The translations under genes were made by a program, and so were the position numbers. The notes under the pieces are model-generated. The model saw only the letters and a program-made list of their open reading frames with translations. It was not told the origin of the DNA and searched no databases. From contig CAADRB010000001.1 in the NCBI GenBank assembly GCA_900708905.1, forward strand, positions 3,487,929 through 3,551,928: 64,000 nucleotides of DNA, given 5' to 3'. Shown here piece after piece: positions 35,901 through 48,700 of the stretch (its first letter is position 1; each line of letters begins with the position of its first letter). This stretch comes from Hymenolepis diminuta. Taxonomy: Eukaryota > Platyhelminthes > Cestoda > Cyclophyllidea > Hymenolepididae.

Positions 35901-38900
35901 AATAAACAGGCAAATCAATCACACGTGGCCTAGAAAAGTACGAATAGGAAATAGGAGGGGGAGGTAAAGTACAAGCTTTCAACAATGAATTAATTGATGA
36001 AATACAGATAATAAATCTAGCAAAGTATTGGGAAATACGTATAAAAGGCCTAGAAAATCCCAGAAAAAATCCACTGTGTTAGGTTACAGTAGTGTAGTGG
36101 TTAACGGACATGGCTCCCAATTCGGGGGTAACAAGATAAAGCCCCATCGGCGCATACCCAGTGACATGGATGACCAATCATACCAGTCAATTGTGTTTAA
36201 AAACTGTCAGAACAATATGTTTCTCTGCAGGGCGGTTCTGGGACATCTTTGAGAACCTTCCATGATGAACGTGGGAAGTTTTAATCGGATTTTATGAAAA
36301 CGAGGCGAAAGCAAATAGTGTTCAAATCATGGCAACACATTCGTTTGTTCTACTTTCAATTATATCTTAATGTGATAATATAACAAACCGTAACTCCAAA
36401 CCAATAAAATTGGCACAGCAATAAAAGAAAAAACTGCAAAATTAAAAACATACTTTTGGAAAAAACTCTTAAGTGAGAGGATTCAGAGACTAAGGCAATG
36501 ATTCTTTAAACATGCCATCATGTCTATTTGGTCAGAAAATCGAAGAATAAGTTTGTATCTTAGCTAAAGGGTGAGCGAAGAGATATATTTGATGTCAATT
36601 TTACATTAAATAGAGATGAATCTGACCTAGAAAATAAAACGAATTTATTAGAGATATTTGAATGCATTAGTTCCAATTGACCTGCTATCTTACCCTGAGA
36701 TCTCAGTAAGCCCGGTTAAGTTAAAAAAGCTTTTTGCTGGTTTAAAAGCGGTTAATTTTATACCAACTAAAGGCTCTGCCAAAATTAAGATCGGAGTAAC
36801 TCAACCTCTCATTTTTTGAACTCGCGCAATTTCAAATGCTAAGTTTCTTATGGCATCATACAAATTAAGGCCGGTGCACGAAATAAATGACCGTGAAATT
36901 ACAAAACAAATCAAACTTCCGTTCACGAAAATCTATTATCTTGAAAACTGATCTCGAACATAAATGAACTCCCCAAGTATCCTGAAGGTAGTAAGAAAAA
37001 AGCGGCGCCTATGGTAACCTAAACTAGAGGTAGCTTTACTTTTCAGAAAATAAATCATCATAGTTCATCTTCCTCTCCACTTTGTGACAGGAATATATTT
37101 AAAGCTATACATCTTTATGTTCATATCATATTGCCTCATAATTTTTGCTGATCAAATGGAATTAAAAATACTTCCATCGGTTTGAAAACTTCCAACAAAG
37201 AAATCCGAGTTTTATGAGATGGAAAAAACTAAGCTTATGACCTTTCCAAATTGATAAACTCAGTTGCACTGGAATGGGATGCAGATGAAAATAAAATATT
37301 TCATTAGAGAAAGGCAGAGAGGTGACAGAAAAATGATTTAGCGAGGGAGTAAAGTTCGTATCACAGGTGTTAGTTGACAGAGGGAATTGAGAAACTGGAG
37401 AATCATATAAACGCAACCATACGTAGAAAGTAAAAGTAATAAAGTAAATCACGATAAAGGACAACTTTTGAGCGGAAAGATGCACAGCACGCTCGCTATT
37501 GTAACCACACATTACACAAATCAGTTAAATTACACTTAACAACACAATTTGTATCAAACATATTAAATGAAACAGAGAAACCAAAATGTGATAAATCATA
37601 TTCAAAATTTAATAAACTTTGAACTTACCAGCCAATCTCTAGCTTCCAGTAACGCAGTATGTCCCGCTCTAGTGCCCTCTTCAATAAGAACCAGAAATGC
37701 ATTTGTGCGAGACCACAGACTCTCAATAACACGTCTACGATCGTGTTCCCCTGCCATTTCGAGCAGTGCATAACCGCTCATAACCAAATCACCCGTTACC
37801 TACGTTTGAACAAGAGAGTTAACGATTGAAATAAGTGTAATACTTAAATTAATAAATAGTATCTAACAATTTAGTTAAGTACGTGGATAATGTTACCTAG
37901 TAATAAAAGTAGCTTGAAACACATCAATAATTTACACTAGAAATTAATATTGTTAAATTAATTTTTCTGATTTCGAAAAACTCGGCCTTTTAACCAATCA
38001 TCGAAACTAATTTTTCGCCAGAAACTTAACACAATGATACCTTTATAAAATTCCCTAGTTTTTAGTTTCAACTTAATCATCAGACATATAAAATTAAACT
38101 ACCAGCTAGATTCTCTACTGTCCAAACTATTCAAAAACGCGCTACTAATGGTACAAACATCACATGCCGCTAAATTTCCAGTCCCATTGGATCACGAAGT
38201 CAGAAGAATTAACCGAATTCTTCTGCTTAAGTAAGATATGAGGGACGGAGTGCCCAGAACATACTCTGTGTCCTAAAAGACCACCGCAACTATGATGCGT
38301 GACATTTCAGTGCCTTACTTCGGTTGCCACTACAAAAATGCCCAGTTCTCATTTTTCCGACTCCTACCATCCAAGTCATACAGCCAGGTTCTACTATCAG
38401 CACCTTATCTGCTTTATACACTTGAAACCCTCCCGTTCTCTCCTTCTCTCATTTTACTCTTAGTAGCACTGTATCTGGTGACTCTAGTCGTATCCTCCTA
38501 GAACTAGTGATCCTCTGATACAATCACGTAAAAAAGTAAAGTGCTACTTATAAATATATAAGTAAACCACCAGATTTAAGATGTAATTCAATCGAAAAGC
38601 CAATAGTCACAATAAATACTCTTCAAAACTCGTACCGGGTAACTTCACTTTGAGTGAACTCTAATGATCACTGTTGTTATTAGTCTCATCCACCCGCTCT
38701 AGACTGCAACAAGGTACAAATAAATCGAGGCAGTATGGTCACTAACAGTACCATTCCCATCGGCCAACTAGCTCTGATGTCTTGACTTCATTACATGAAT
38801 TGTAATGAACGGTTCTGTACATTTTTGACTCAAATGCTTTCCAATGACTAAAAATTGCAAGTCATTTTGCTTTGCAATGAACAGTACTAGTGAGCTTTGC

Positions 38901-41900
38901 CATGTTGGTAGTTTCATCTATCAGATTTTGGGCGTAAGAAATTGTAAATCAGAACAGATCAATCAAATCAAATCAAATCGCTTTACTATGAATATGAATT
39001 CAATACGATAAACATGACCGAATAATAAAATGTAAACATTGCAGAAGGAATTAATTGAGGACGTAAAACTCAATACTTCCAAAATTCAAAATGAGGAAGA
39101 CTCCTGATATCCCCTCTCTTCGCCCTCGTATCACATCCTAGACTCCTTTTCCATGTTTCTAAATGATTTTAGCTTTACTATAGGAAAAAATTATGGAAAA
39201 TGTTGCTGAATTATTTAAATAGACGAAGTAGCAATAAGTAAACTTACATCAGCGGAAGGCATGAACCGCCGATGTCGGACGCCAGGGAATAGGTATGTGT
39301 TGGGAGGGGTACCCTGCTCTCGTTTGGCCAAGAGAAATTCAGAAAGTACAGTCATTGGTCCAGAAGCCTCGACAAGATGATGCTCTCGAATGCAACCCGC
39401 TGGCCAAATTGTGTTGGCTGCCCTTCAAAAATTGATTAAAATTGGATTTATACAAGTGGCGAAGCAGGTGCGATTGAATATAACTCAAACATTTGAAATA
39501 TAAGAACGAAAAAAAACTGATATAGAATATGGAACACCAAGAACTTGATTAATCACTGTTGACGAAACAACGAGAGAGATTCATGATACTGCTTGAAAAC
39601 TGTTTAAGAAATATCAATTAGAATACCGAAAAGTTGAATAAAATATATGCCCATATCTTGCCCAGAAGCGTACGCCTAACGATTTGACGAATTTCATTTT
39701 AATTCAGAAAGTGATTTGACTTTCAACACCCAGTTTGACAGGATGAGAACATGTTTTCCATGAAGGAGTTAAGTACCTAACAATACCCGAGTTTAGATAC
39801 TTTCCGCCTTTATAATGTAGATTTTACCTTGGCGTGAATTGTAATATAAGATTATGCCAAATGCTGGCAAGACAAAAATTCAAATCTTGAATAGATATTG
39901 TGATGTCCAAACCCCAAGATTCTGGTAGTAAATATCTGAGCCTCGGTGCGCTCTTTGACATTGTAAATGTCCTTCAACACAGTTGTAATTAACACAATAA
40001 AATATAATGTGAAAAAGCGTTCTGGGTCTTCTGTACGCAATGGTCAATACGTTGTAACGACGAAGCAGGTGAGATCTATTTTTCAAATGAAAACTAGACC
40101 TCTGACAGTTTTCCTTTACTACAAATATATATTCTTATTACGTTTCCATCTTCTTCATAGGTTTATTACTACCATATTTTACAACTACGAAAAATTTCAC
40201 TACTGAGTCACATATTACTACATACGACAATCATTTTGACAACAAAAGAAGTCGTAGATATCTTGAGAAAATTGGTCGATACCTGAAAAGGTTATACACA
40301 GAAATACAGTTTCTTGATTCACAATGGCTTGGACTTAAAATTACTCTCCTGAATCAGTATGCGAACTCAAATGTGTGAAGACCTACAACTATATTAAATG
40401 TTTTTATGACTTCGGTATACAAAAGAAGAAAGAAATCAAAATTAAAGAATAATAATGTCACAGACACCTCATGGAAAGCAGATGCTATTCATAAAAAAGC
40501 AGAGACCTTGCAGAGGTGAGAAAGAAGAATAATGTAACCATATCCCTGCCTTCTGTGAATTAGATTAACAAAAAAAACAATTGAAGAGAGGATGAATGTT
40601 TCCAAATGGTACAAGGCAGAATAGTGGCAAAATGGCAGAGAGCGTGAAAATTGATCGATCAACCCATTTATACTTATTAAATTGAATAAACCTTCCCTTT
40701 AGAACAGCAGAATCGAAGATGTAGTTACCCTAAAAACTTTATCATGTGTTCAAAACTTAAGAACAGGGGGTGTGATGTCCAGACACCAGGGCCTCATACA
40801 GTATAATACCGCATAAAGAAGACATTTTCTCTCCGGATCTTTTTAGCGTAGTACGCAATACCCAATAATAAATGTAACCATTACGCCGTCGACTCATGAA
40901 AAATACGATAATTGTTTTAACATATTAATGAACTCACCAAGTATATGTTCCGAGACCGGAAGCAAAGTCAAAAAGCGAAGTCGGAACAAACAATGGTGCA
41001 CGCTTCCTAATCTCATAAAGAATCCTGCAAGCAACAGCAAAGTTCGGTGCCAAACGTCCAACGAGATAGAGGAGACTATTGCTTTCATTGTAGCTGAAAT
41101 AAATCAATTCGCTCGATCCCGTAACAGTCACTGAGGGGAAGGCAAGTTGTTTGATTGGCTAATGACAATACCCAATCAGAATAAAAATACTTACTCGATA
41201 GACTTCCAAGCAGATAGACATTCCGTTCTAACTTCCCTTTCGCTTCTGCAAGCGCCAATAAATGGATTTTCATCATGATATTGCAGAGCGGCTTCTGTAC
41301 CTTCGTCAACTTCAAAAAAAGGACGTTCGGACTTCCTTGCTTGTGCTTCGCGATATTTTTTCACCTTTTCAATGATTTCCCTCTAAAGGAAAGGCATGGC
41401 TAAAGTAAGAGTAATATAATGTAGATAAAAAAATACTGACTGAACGGTAAGAAGTTAGGAGTAGAGCGATCCGTAAAAACACGCACTTACTAGGAAGATT
41501 AATAGGACTGTTTATTAATAGTCAACAAGTCAGGTCACCCATAAAGAGACCATACTGGAAGTTAAACATTTCTTAATATGTTCCAAGACCTTTACCTAAC
41601 CAATAATGAAGTTTTCATGCAGAGAGGTTCTTAAGCAAAAAAAGGTTATAATTCTTTGAAATGTATAAACGTACTTCTGTAAGGATTTCTCTTTCATGAA
41701 GATAATTAACCAAACGCGTTGATAGCTGTTTTAAGTGTTTAATGGCATAAATATTGTGCTCTCGGAGACAATCGGTTGCTGCTAAGTCAAGTGAACAGGG
41801 GAGAGTTAACGTTGGGAGATGAAGGTAATATTTGTGCTTTTTAAGAGCCTGTCTGGATGGGATCTCCAAACGGGTCGCTTTCGACCGTTCTTCAAGTATC

Positions 41901-41992
41901 TGTCGAGGGAAATCGGAGGCCACTACGTACTTCTGAGTCCCAGCTACGGTTTTCTGGAAGTACTTAGTTAAGGAGGCGGTGGCGGATTTCAT
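29908..41992 (-). CDS. METTL17: METTL17/Rsm22 mitoribosome assembly factor, 7 exons found
   Basis: METTL17 (Rsm22 family) is a mitochondrial methyltransferase-like protein needed for assembly of the small mitoribosomal subunit. Exons: 41992-41675, 41382-41195, 41093-40938, 39422-39248, 37799-37629, 31618-31398 and 30013-29908. All joins keep frame and give 444 residues. The N-terminus is basic with few acidic residues, fitting a mitochondrial presequence. The SAM-binding motif I is DFASGLGTYTW (211-221). Further family blocks are FPGVRHRRFMPS, DLVMSGYALLEM, LWSRTNAFLVLIEEGTRAGH and, near the end, PRIVSPRPAGGG with LCLPNGDCERVV. The family Cys cluster (CPH...CP...C) expected between exons 5 and 6 is not in my model. 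It may sit in an exon I missed in the 6.0 kb intron. I took the start at 41992 as the first ATG in exon 1. Confidence 0.92.
30014..31397 (-). other. METTL17 intron 6 (1384 nt)
   Basis: No repeat family from elsewhere in the window and no coding exon were recognised. The short frame at 30190-30417 (-) has no domain. Confidence 0.5.
31619..37628 (-). other. METTL17 intron 5 (6.0 kb)
   Basis: This is the largest METTL17 intron. It contains a dispersed repeat copy at 34525-34700 (CAACAAGCACGTTGCTTCC family) and a tRNA-like A-box segment at 36085-36160 (+). On the plus strand there is a 91-codon open frame at 32556-32831 and a shorter one at 32276-32371 with a good start context; neither matches a family I know. 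A missing METTL17 exon of about 45-55 codons with phase 0 at both ends might lie here, but I could not find it. Confidence 0.5.
36085..36160 (+). repeat. tRNA-derived SINE-like head
   Basis: CAGTAGTGTAGTGGTTAACG is a strong Pol III A-box with the D-arm of a Val/Glu-type tRNA. The expected B-box about 40 nt later is degenerate and no acceptor stem pairs, so this is a decayed tRNA-derived repeat and not a tRNA gene. Confidence 0.4.
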
Positions 41993-42783
41993 TATCTTGG
42001 AATGTAAAAAAGTCAACCTTATAAACAGTTGATTAGTTAGAGCGACATTATTCACGAAAATAACGAACTTAACGTCAAAAAATAAGCAAAATATATTGAG
42101 GCGAAAAGCTCAGATTTTTATCTTAATAAATATGTTTGAAAAAACAAATATACATACAGTACAAGAAAAACAGTTCACACTTCACTAAAAGTACCAATCG
42201 GCATTAACTTATTAGATAATAACAGTTTATATAAAAAGTGGAGATGTTAATTTAGTGAAATTGAAGTCCGATAGTTAATCTTAAAATAAAAGCCATTTTA
42301 TTACTTCAAAAGGTGTTCATATGAGCTAATAAAAAAGGCTACATAGAAAAAGATACCGTGACTTTCACAAACCGACGTTATTATGCTTGAATAAAAGAAA
42401 GTGGAAAGTTAATAATTGACGTAACACTACGTGCGAATTACACACAATAAGGAATATTAAAATGCAACACGAGAAATGAAACAGACAAAGCACAAATGCA
42501 TTGATGAAAATAAATCACGATAAAAGGACCAATAAAAAATATAAAATAAAAATTTAAGTTTCTTATATAAAATTTAAATGTTTTCTATTTGATTTATTTC
42601 TTATTTTGTATAATGATCTTTTGGCATGCAAAATGTTAATATTTTTTATTTAATCCTTTTTATTTTTATGACGACTTTTTTTCATTATTGGACACAACTA
42701 TCGTTTTAATGAACAGCAATAGCTGTCGAAAAATCAATTCGTATTGGTTATCTATTTTTATTTCTTTTGAAAATAATTAAAAG
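41993..42783. promoter_or_regulatory. Divergent intergenic region of METTL17 (-) and the FYVE gene (+)
   Basis: The two start codons face away from each other across 791 bp of very AT-rich DNA, so both core promoters and 5' leaders should lie here unless an upstream non-coding exon exists. No CpG island is visible. I cannot assign individual elements. Confidence 0.6.
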
Positions 42784-45700
42784 ATGAGTCAACTTGTGGA
42801 TCTCGACAAACTTCTTGACGATTTTCAGAACCAAGAAGCGGGTTCGTATAATTCTGACCGTTGTAAAAGTTTTATATTTTATATATTTATAATAAATTGG
42901 ATCTTTATATTATGAGCAAGTGTTTTGTCTTATTTTTTTTAGAATCAAGGACGAATGTTGAGAAAGATAATTTTAAAAATCCTGACACCGACTGTGAGTA
43001 TGCTTGCCTCATTGGACTTTCTCCTACAGTTTCGAAACCCTTTTGCGATCCTGTGTCCTCTCACTCGCCGATTACAAAGGAAATTAATTATCTTGACAAA
43101 GCAGCTATGAATATATGTACAGTTCCTAAAGATCCTGAATCGAAATCTCCCTCTGGCATTCTTGACTCCGTGGACCGACTCGTTTTATCTTCTACTCCGG
43201 TGTATAATAAAGATGAGGCTCACATCCAATTGGATACACACTCTCTTTATGAAACTCATAATGAAGAACCACTCTCTCAGCCCACTCCTGTCGATCGATC
43301 TGTTGAAGAATTAAGGATTTCTTCAACTGCTTTGGAAACAAAATCGGATGTCCAATGTAACATTTTACCTGTTGGTGAAACTAGTGTACATCCGGCGGAA
43401 ACTTTACACTGTTCTACCGGGTCCGATCAAATTGGTCTTGATAGGAAAAGAGATTTGGCTTCTTGTGAGGTTTTCCAACATCTGGATCCGACAGATCTCA
43501 ATGAAGGTTCGTATTTTGCCTTCCGTGTTTGATTTCATTTATTATTTTTTTTCAAAAAGCTAGCATTAACATTTTTACCCTTAATCTCTTGAAATACATG
43601 CTTTTTTGACTTTCTAAATCTGCCTCCCATCGCCGTTAATAAGGTGTTGAAACAAAATGAATCCTTAGAAGAAGTTCATCATATTTTGTAAAATGCTTTC
43701 CTGTAACGAATACATCAATGATGCATTTTGCCTGACTTAATTCTGTTTAACTTTTGATTAGATAAACGCATATTCTTAATTTTGGTTTCCCGAACTTATG
43801 GAATTTGAGGGACGCTTTCGGCAAATGATTTGGAGCCACCGGCGAAGAAATGTAGATCTAACTAGTTTAGTCCTAAGTGGCAGGAAATTTTTATCAAAAA
43901 AATTGTGTGAAGCTTATTAGACGAAATTTGTTTCGATGTAAAATTAAATGTAAGCTTTTAATTATTTGTTTAAGAAATTGTAGAGGATTTTTGAGTTAGG
44001 ATCTCTTGAGTCTAACCGCAGATATTGTGACCTTAGTATGATTGGCTTTCTCATTTCAGTAAGAATGTATCCCGTTTTTCTAAATAACTATAATTGATCA
44101 CCATATACTACGTTGTGATCCGGTCAAGGCAATTTATTTGTTGTGTACATTAGAGTATGATATTGGAATCTGATTGTCTGAGTTATTTAAACTGTGAATC
44201 ATTATAATACAAATTAAAATAGTTAGAATTTCTGTAACAGTAGAAGCGGTAATGAGAACCTTGGACTATGAAAAACGTCCTCTGTTCTCTTGCAATAAAA
44301 CCTCTATCGAGTCGCTATAGTATTAATGAGAGTCAAAAAGAAGTTCTATTCAATTTTACGGTCTGATTACATCAATAGAAATGCCAGAGAAGTTTTTGTT
44401 TTGACGGGCCTGTTATGACTAAACCAACAAACGGAATTACCGTCTCTGAAATTGTAAAACCCTACCTCAAGGGAGCTAGTACAAGTGCATTGAACTGCTA
44501 AACATATGAGGAAATGTTTTATGTTATCATTGGGATTACTCCTGGAAGTAATGTAAACCGGCAACACATATAAGGATGTCTTTGCGTGCTGATTGACATC
44601 TGCGTAGGTATTTATGTGGAACCACGTTCTTGCACCCCTGTAAGGGATGGTGTTGTTAAAGTATTATCGTCTCCAATCGCCAGATGTAAATTGACATCTG
44701 CTGCTTATAGCACTGTTTCACAGGTATAACGACCATTTCAAGTGCTCAGTTTCCGGATGAGTTAAGTTATAAATCACCAAGCGCATTGCTGCTAAATAAG
44801 TGGAAGAGAGACTAATCAGATCAATATGAAAGTATGGTTGAGAAATTTATTTAATCACCCTGTTCCCTAATAAAGAAAACATGCCGAGATATACGCATCT
44901 TCGAGAGGGTAGTACTCGCTATGGCAAGATAGTCATTTCCTCTTCCCCACTCATTCTAAGGTCCATCTTTCTGTCTTACGTGTTCGAATGTATTTTTACA
45001 CTCTTCCTTATCCATAAAATGTTCCTTAATAGAGACTTATTTGGACCACGCTTCGTCAAAAAGAGTATTTACGTTGTCATATTATCCAAAGTGTTCAATG
45101 CGAGTATTTTCAAAGATCCATTTAAAAGGCAGCAACATGTTCTTTTGAATCGAGTAGGAGAGGCAAATATCCCTAATCCTTATGATCTGAATCTCCCTAC
45201 CATTTCTCCATATATAACCTCATAGCCTTGAATCCATTTGTCTAGATGATACTAATAAACAAAAGCGTCTTCTGTTAATGCCTGAATTGTATTTAGAAGA
45301 CGATAACTACGATGAAGCCGAAAGTGATCAAGAAGTCCCTCCGTCATCCTCCCGAACTATCTCTCAATTTCCCCTAACTTCTCTTTCTCCTCCTGAATGG
45401 GCTGCTGATACAAGTTCTTCCGTATGTGTTTCCTGCGGTGCTAAATTCACTGTGCTTCGTCGTCGTCATCACTGTCGAACTTGTGGACGTCTACTGTGCG
45501 CCACCTGTACTCCTCACCGTGTACCTCTGCCCCCCTCCTTCACCAATCATATTCCTCTTTCTCCTTCCTCACCCGAGGAGGGTCTTTTTCGATTAGTTGC
45601 TGGTTCCGGGTCGTCTGGTACGAATGGCAAAAGTGGAGAAGAGAAGCTACACCGTGTATGTGCTAATTGCTTTAGAAATGTCTTTGGCGGAAGTTTGGTG

Positions 45701-48700
45701 TCGGGGACTGCGGAAATTTTGCAACAGCAGGATATCACTACCCCTCACACTCGCACTCCTAGTAAGTCATATTCTCCATGCTTCTAATTGCATTTCTCTT
45801 TTATTTATTAGACTAAGATTGATTAAATCGTTATTAATATTGGCATGGGCAGGGCGAAAAATTTTGCAATTTTTCGTCGTGGGGAAAACATCCAACCATG
45901 TAGAAATTTAAAATTTGCCTTTAAAAGGGGCTATTAGGCAGTGGAATTGAGAGTCGGAAGAAATCTACTTCATCTGAGCTCCAGAATCAACCGATTTTTC
46001 AAGGTGAAGTTATTTCAGACTTATCCTTTCTCTTCAGTATGTTGTTCTACAAATGAAAAACTTGGGTAACATGCTTTCATATGATTCTGTAGCCAACGTC
46101 TTCTCATAATTCTTATAGGACCCATTTACTGGACAAAGGTGTCTACTAGTTGACAGATCATCTTTGGTCTTGGGATGATCAATCCGCCAGTGCCCTCCTA
46201 TCTTACTTTCACTAGCAGAATCGATGACTCCGGGAATTCACGCATAAAATTTTTCTTTTACGCGCACGTTGCAGCTGTGGTTGATGGTCAGTAATGCGAG
46301 GAATAGAATTCTTAAAGGATTTGTCATTCAAATTTCGTCTTCTTTTTCACCGAACGTCCTTTTGAAGATCTATACCGAAGTGTCTGTAGACTGTTTTACC
46401 GTACGTTACCTTCATCGCATATTCATTAAGGATTGTTTTGATCCTTTGGAGTAGCCGTTCAGCTTGCTCTATCGATAGAAATCAACTGCATATTCAGGCT
46501 TAGTTACTACCATTGTAGATGAGTTGAGTTTGATTTTAAACAGTATTCACTTCAGGATAAGGTAATGGAAAGCTTTACGTCTCTGATGTTTGCTAAACCT
46601 AGTTGCCACTTTGGTTCTAGGGGCATGTCTAGACCCAGAGGAAGAGGATTGGACAAGGTTCTCTTTTTCTATGTATACTTAAAATGGATTTATTTATTCT
46701 ATTACCTGCTTAGCCAGTAATGTAATAGTGAGGCGAATTAGTTATCGGGTCCAACTAAGAGAGGACTGCACTTGCTCAGGGAAGGAGTTCCGTTCACACG
46801 GAAATTATATGAGTTCTTATATGGAATATTCCATTCTTATCAAAAGGCTTAAACTTAATAAATCGCAAATGTAGATTATTGGAGTTTTTAGTCAAGAAAT
46901 TAAATTTCAAATCAGTGGTAAAATAAAGAAAAATGTAAAATCTTTTCAATTTTATAGTCATTACATATGTAATATAAACTAACCTCAGATTAGGGTCAGG
47001 TTAAATTGAATCGATAGTACAACAAAACATTGCTGATTAAATCGAGAATAAGAATCATTATAGAGGGTCTTTAAAACATCCAAAATCTTACCGCAAGGAA
47101 ATAAGCACAATGACTGTGAAATATCATCTGCCGCATAAATATAATATTCAGCGATGATTTCCAATGCCCGATTTCCGAGTAAAAGAAAAGGGTGGTTAAA
47201 TCGCCCTGTATCTCATTGTTGACATTTTGTTCCATGCTGGCCTCATCGAAGGATTTTTCGAGAAAGCAAGAAATATGTTCTTAGTAATGAGAATGTAAGG
47301 TTCGATAATCTCCTAAACTAAATATCCCCATCTTTTTTTCCTAGTCGTAACCTTATAGGCAGTGTAATGTATAACGGTATAGCGTAATATATACTGGCAC
47401 TGGTTAATACCAGTCAGCGTGAGGTTTCATATAAGAGTGGATCCAGAACACCTTTCCTTTACCCATGTAAATTATTAACACTACGTACCTTAGTGAATTT
47501 AAGGTGTTTTTTCTATACTGTCTGATTTGGGTCCCTTTGAGAAGAGGGAAGTTTCTCTTTTGGCATTACATGAATACTGTTGAAGGCGAGCTAGTAACCG
47601 GCAGCAAGTGACAATTACACAAAGTCCAGATATGGAAGATCAAGAATGTTGTTAGGCCATAATGTATTGATAAAGCAACAATGAGGAGACTCAAGCGAGT
47701 AACGTAAGTGGCAAATGCAGGAAGAGAGAAGGAAGAGTCTTTTTTTTGTCATTTGTGTTTTTTTACTGGCGAAATATGTACGTTATCACGAAAGCGGCGA
47801 GGAAAAATCCTTGGTAAATATTCTCCAAGTTCAGACGAACGCGCACACGTAAAAATGGGTTGTTATCAGAACGAATTAAATGAATATTATTCGAAAGAAA
47901 TTTAAGAAATTTTTAAGGAATCCTTCAATACTAAGTTGGTTACTCAACAATTAATCCAATTTCGGTACGATTCATGGTATTAATTGAATAATTTTTGGGT
48001 AGCCGAAAGCTTTGCCATAATCACTAAAATGCAGTTTAGGTTAAATACTCATGCAGAATGCTTAAAATGCTTTGAAATTAGAGGAAATTGTGAAATTACG
48101 TTCTTGAGGGTATTATTATTCTGAAACTCGAGTGAATTCTGTTATATTAAAATCTTTTTATTCGGTATGTTTCGTTGGCTATTAGGCAAAAAAGAAGCCT
48201 TGAATTAGTTCTACCAGCAGCTCAAATTATTAACCTGGTCGATAAGATCTGAATGTCGTAGATATGATTTAATCCAATAATCCAGGAGTTAACTTCTGAA
48301 GTACTAGAAGTAGACGAAGTAGTTAAGTATTCCATTAAGTGAAAGTACACAATCTGATACTGTGAAATGACTCTATTCCATCCATTTCTTATTGAGCTTG
48401 TAGTGGCCACAGAGTAGCGAGCTCGGTTACTCTTAGTCAACCCAGTCAATCAATTTCAGATACACCTTTTCAAAGTGCATTGGGAAAATCATCGCTGCCA
48501 AGACTCTGCCCAGAAAATCTAATTACTATGTTCCAGTATAATGCACTCATCCGTTCCACATCCCTTCGCCCACATACTGTCTCCCACTCTCTTTAGCTCC
48601 CTTTCTTTACTTAATAAAGCTCTCTAGTCAACGGTCACTCTTTTCTCTATCATGTTGTTAGAAAGGTGATAGTTCAGCTAGACTTTGTAGTTTCCAAGAT

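Noticed and set aside
44881..45225. 114-codon plus-strand frame
   Set aside because: It begins inside a dispersed repeat within a FYVE-gene intron, with no start context or domain support.
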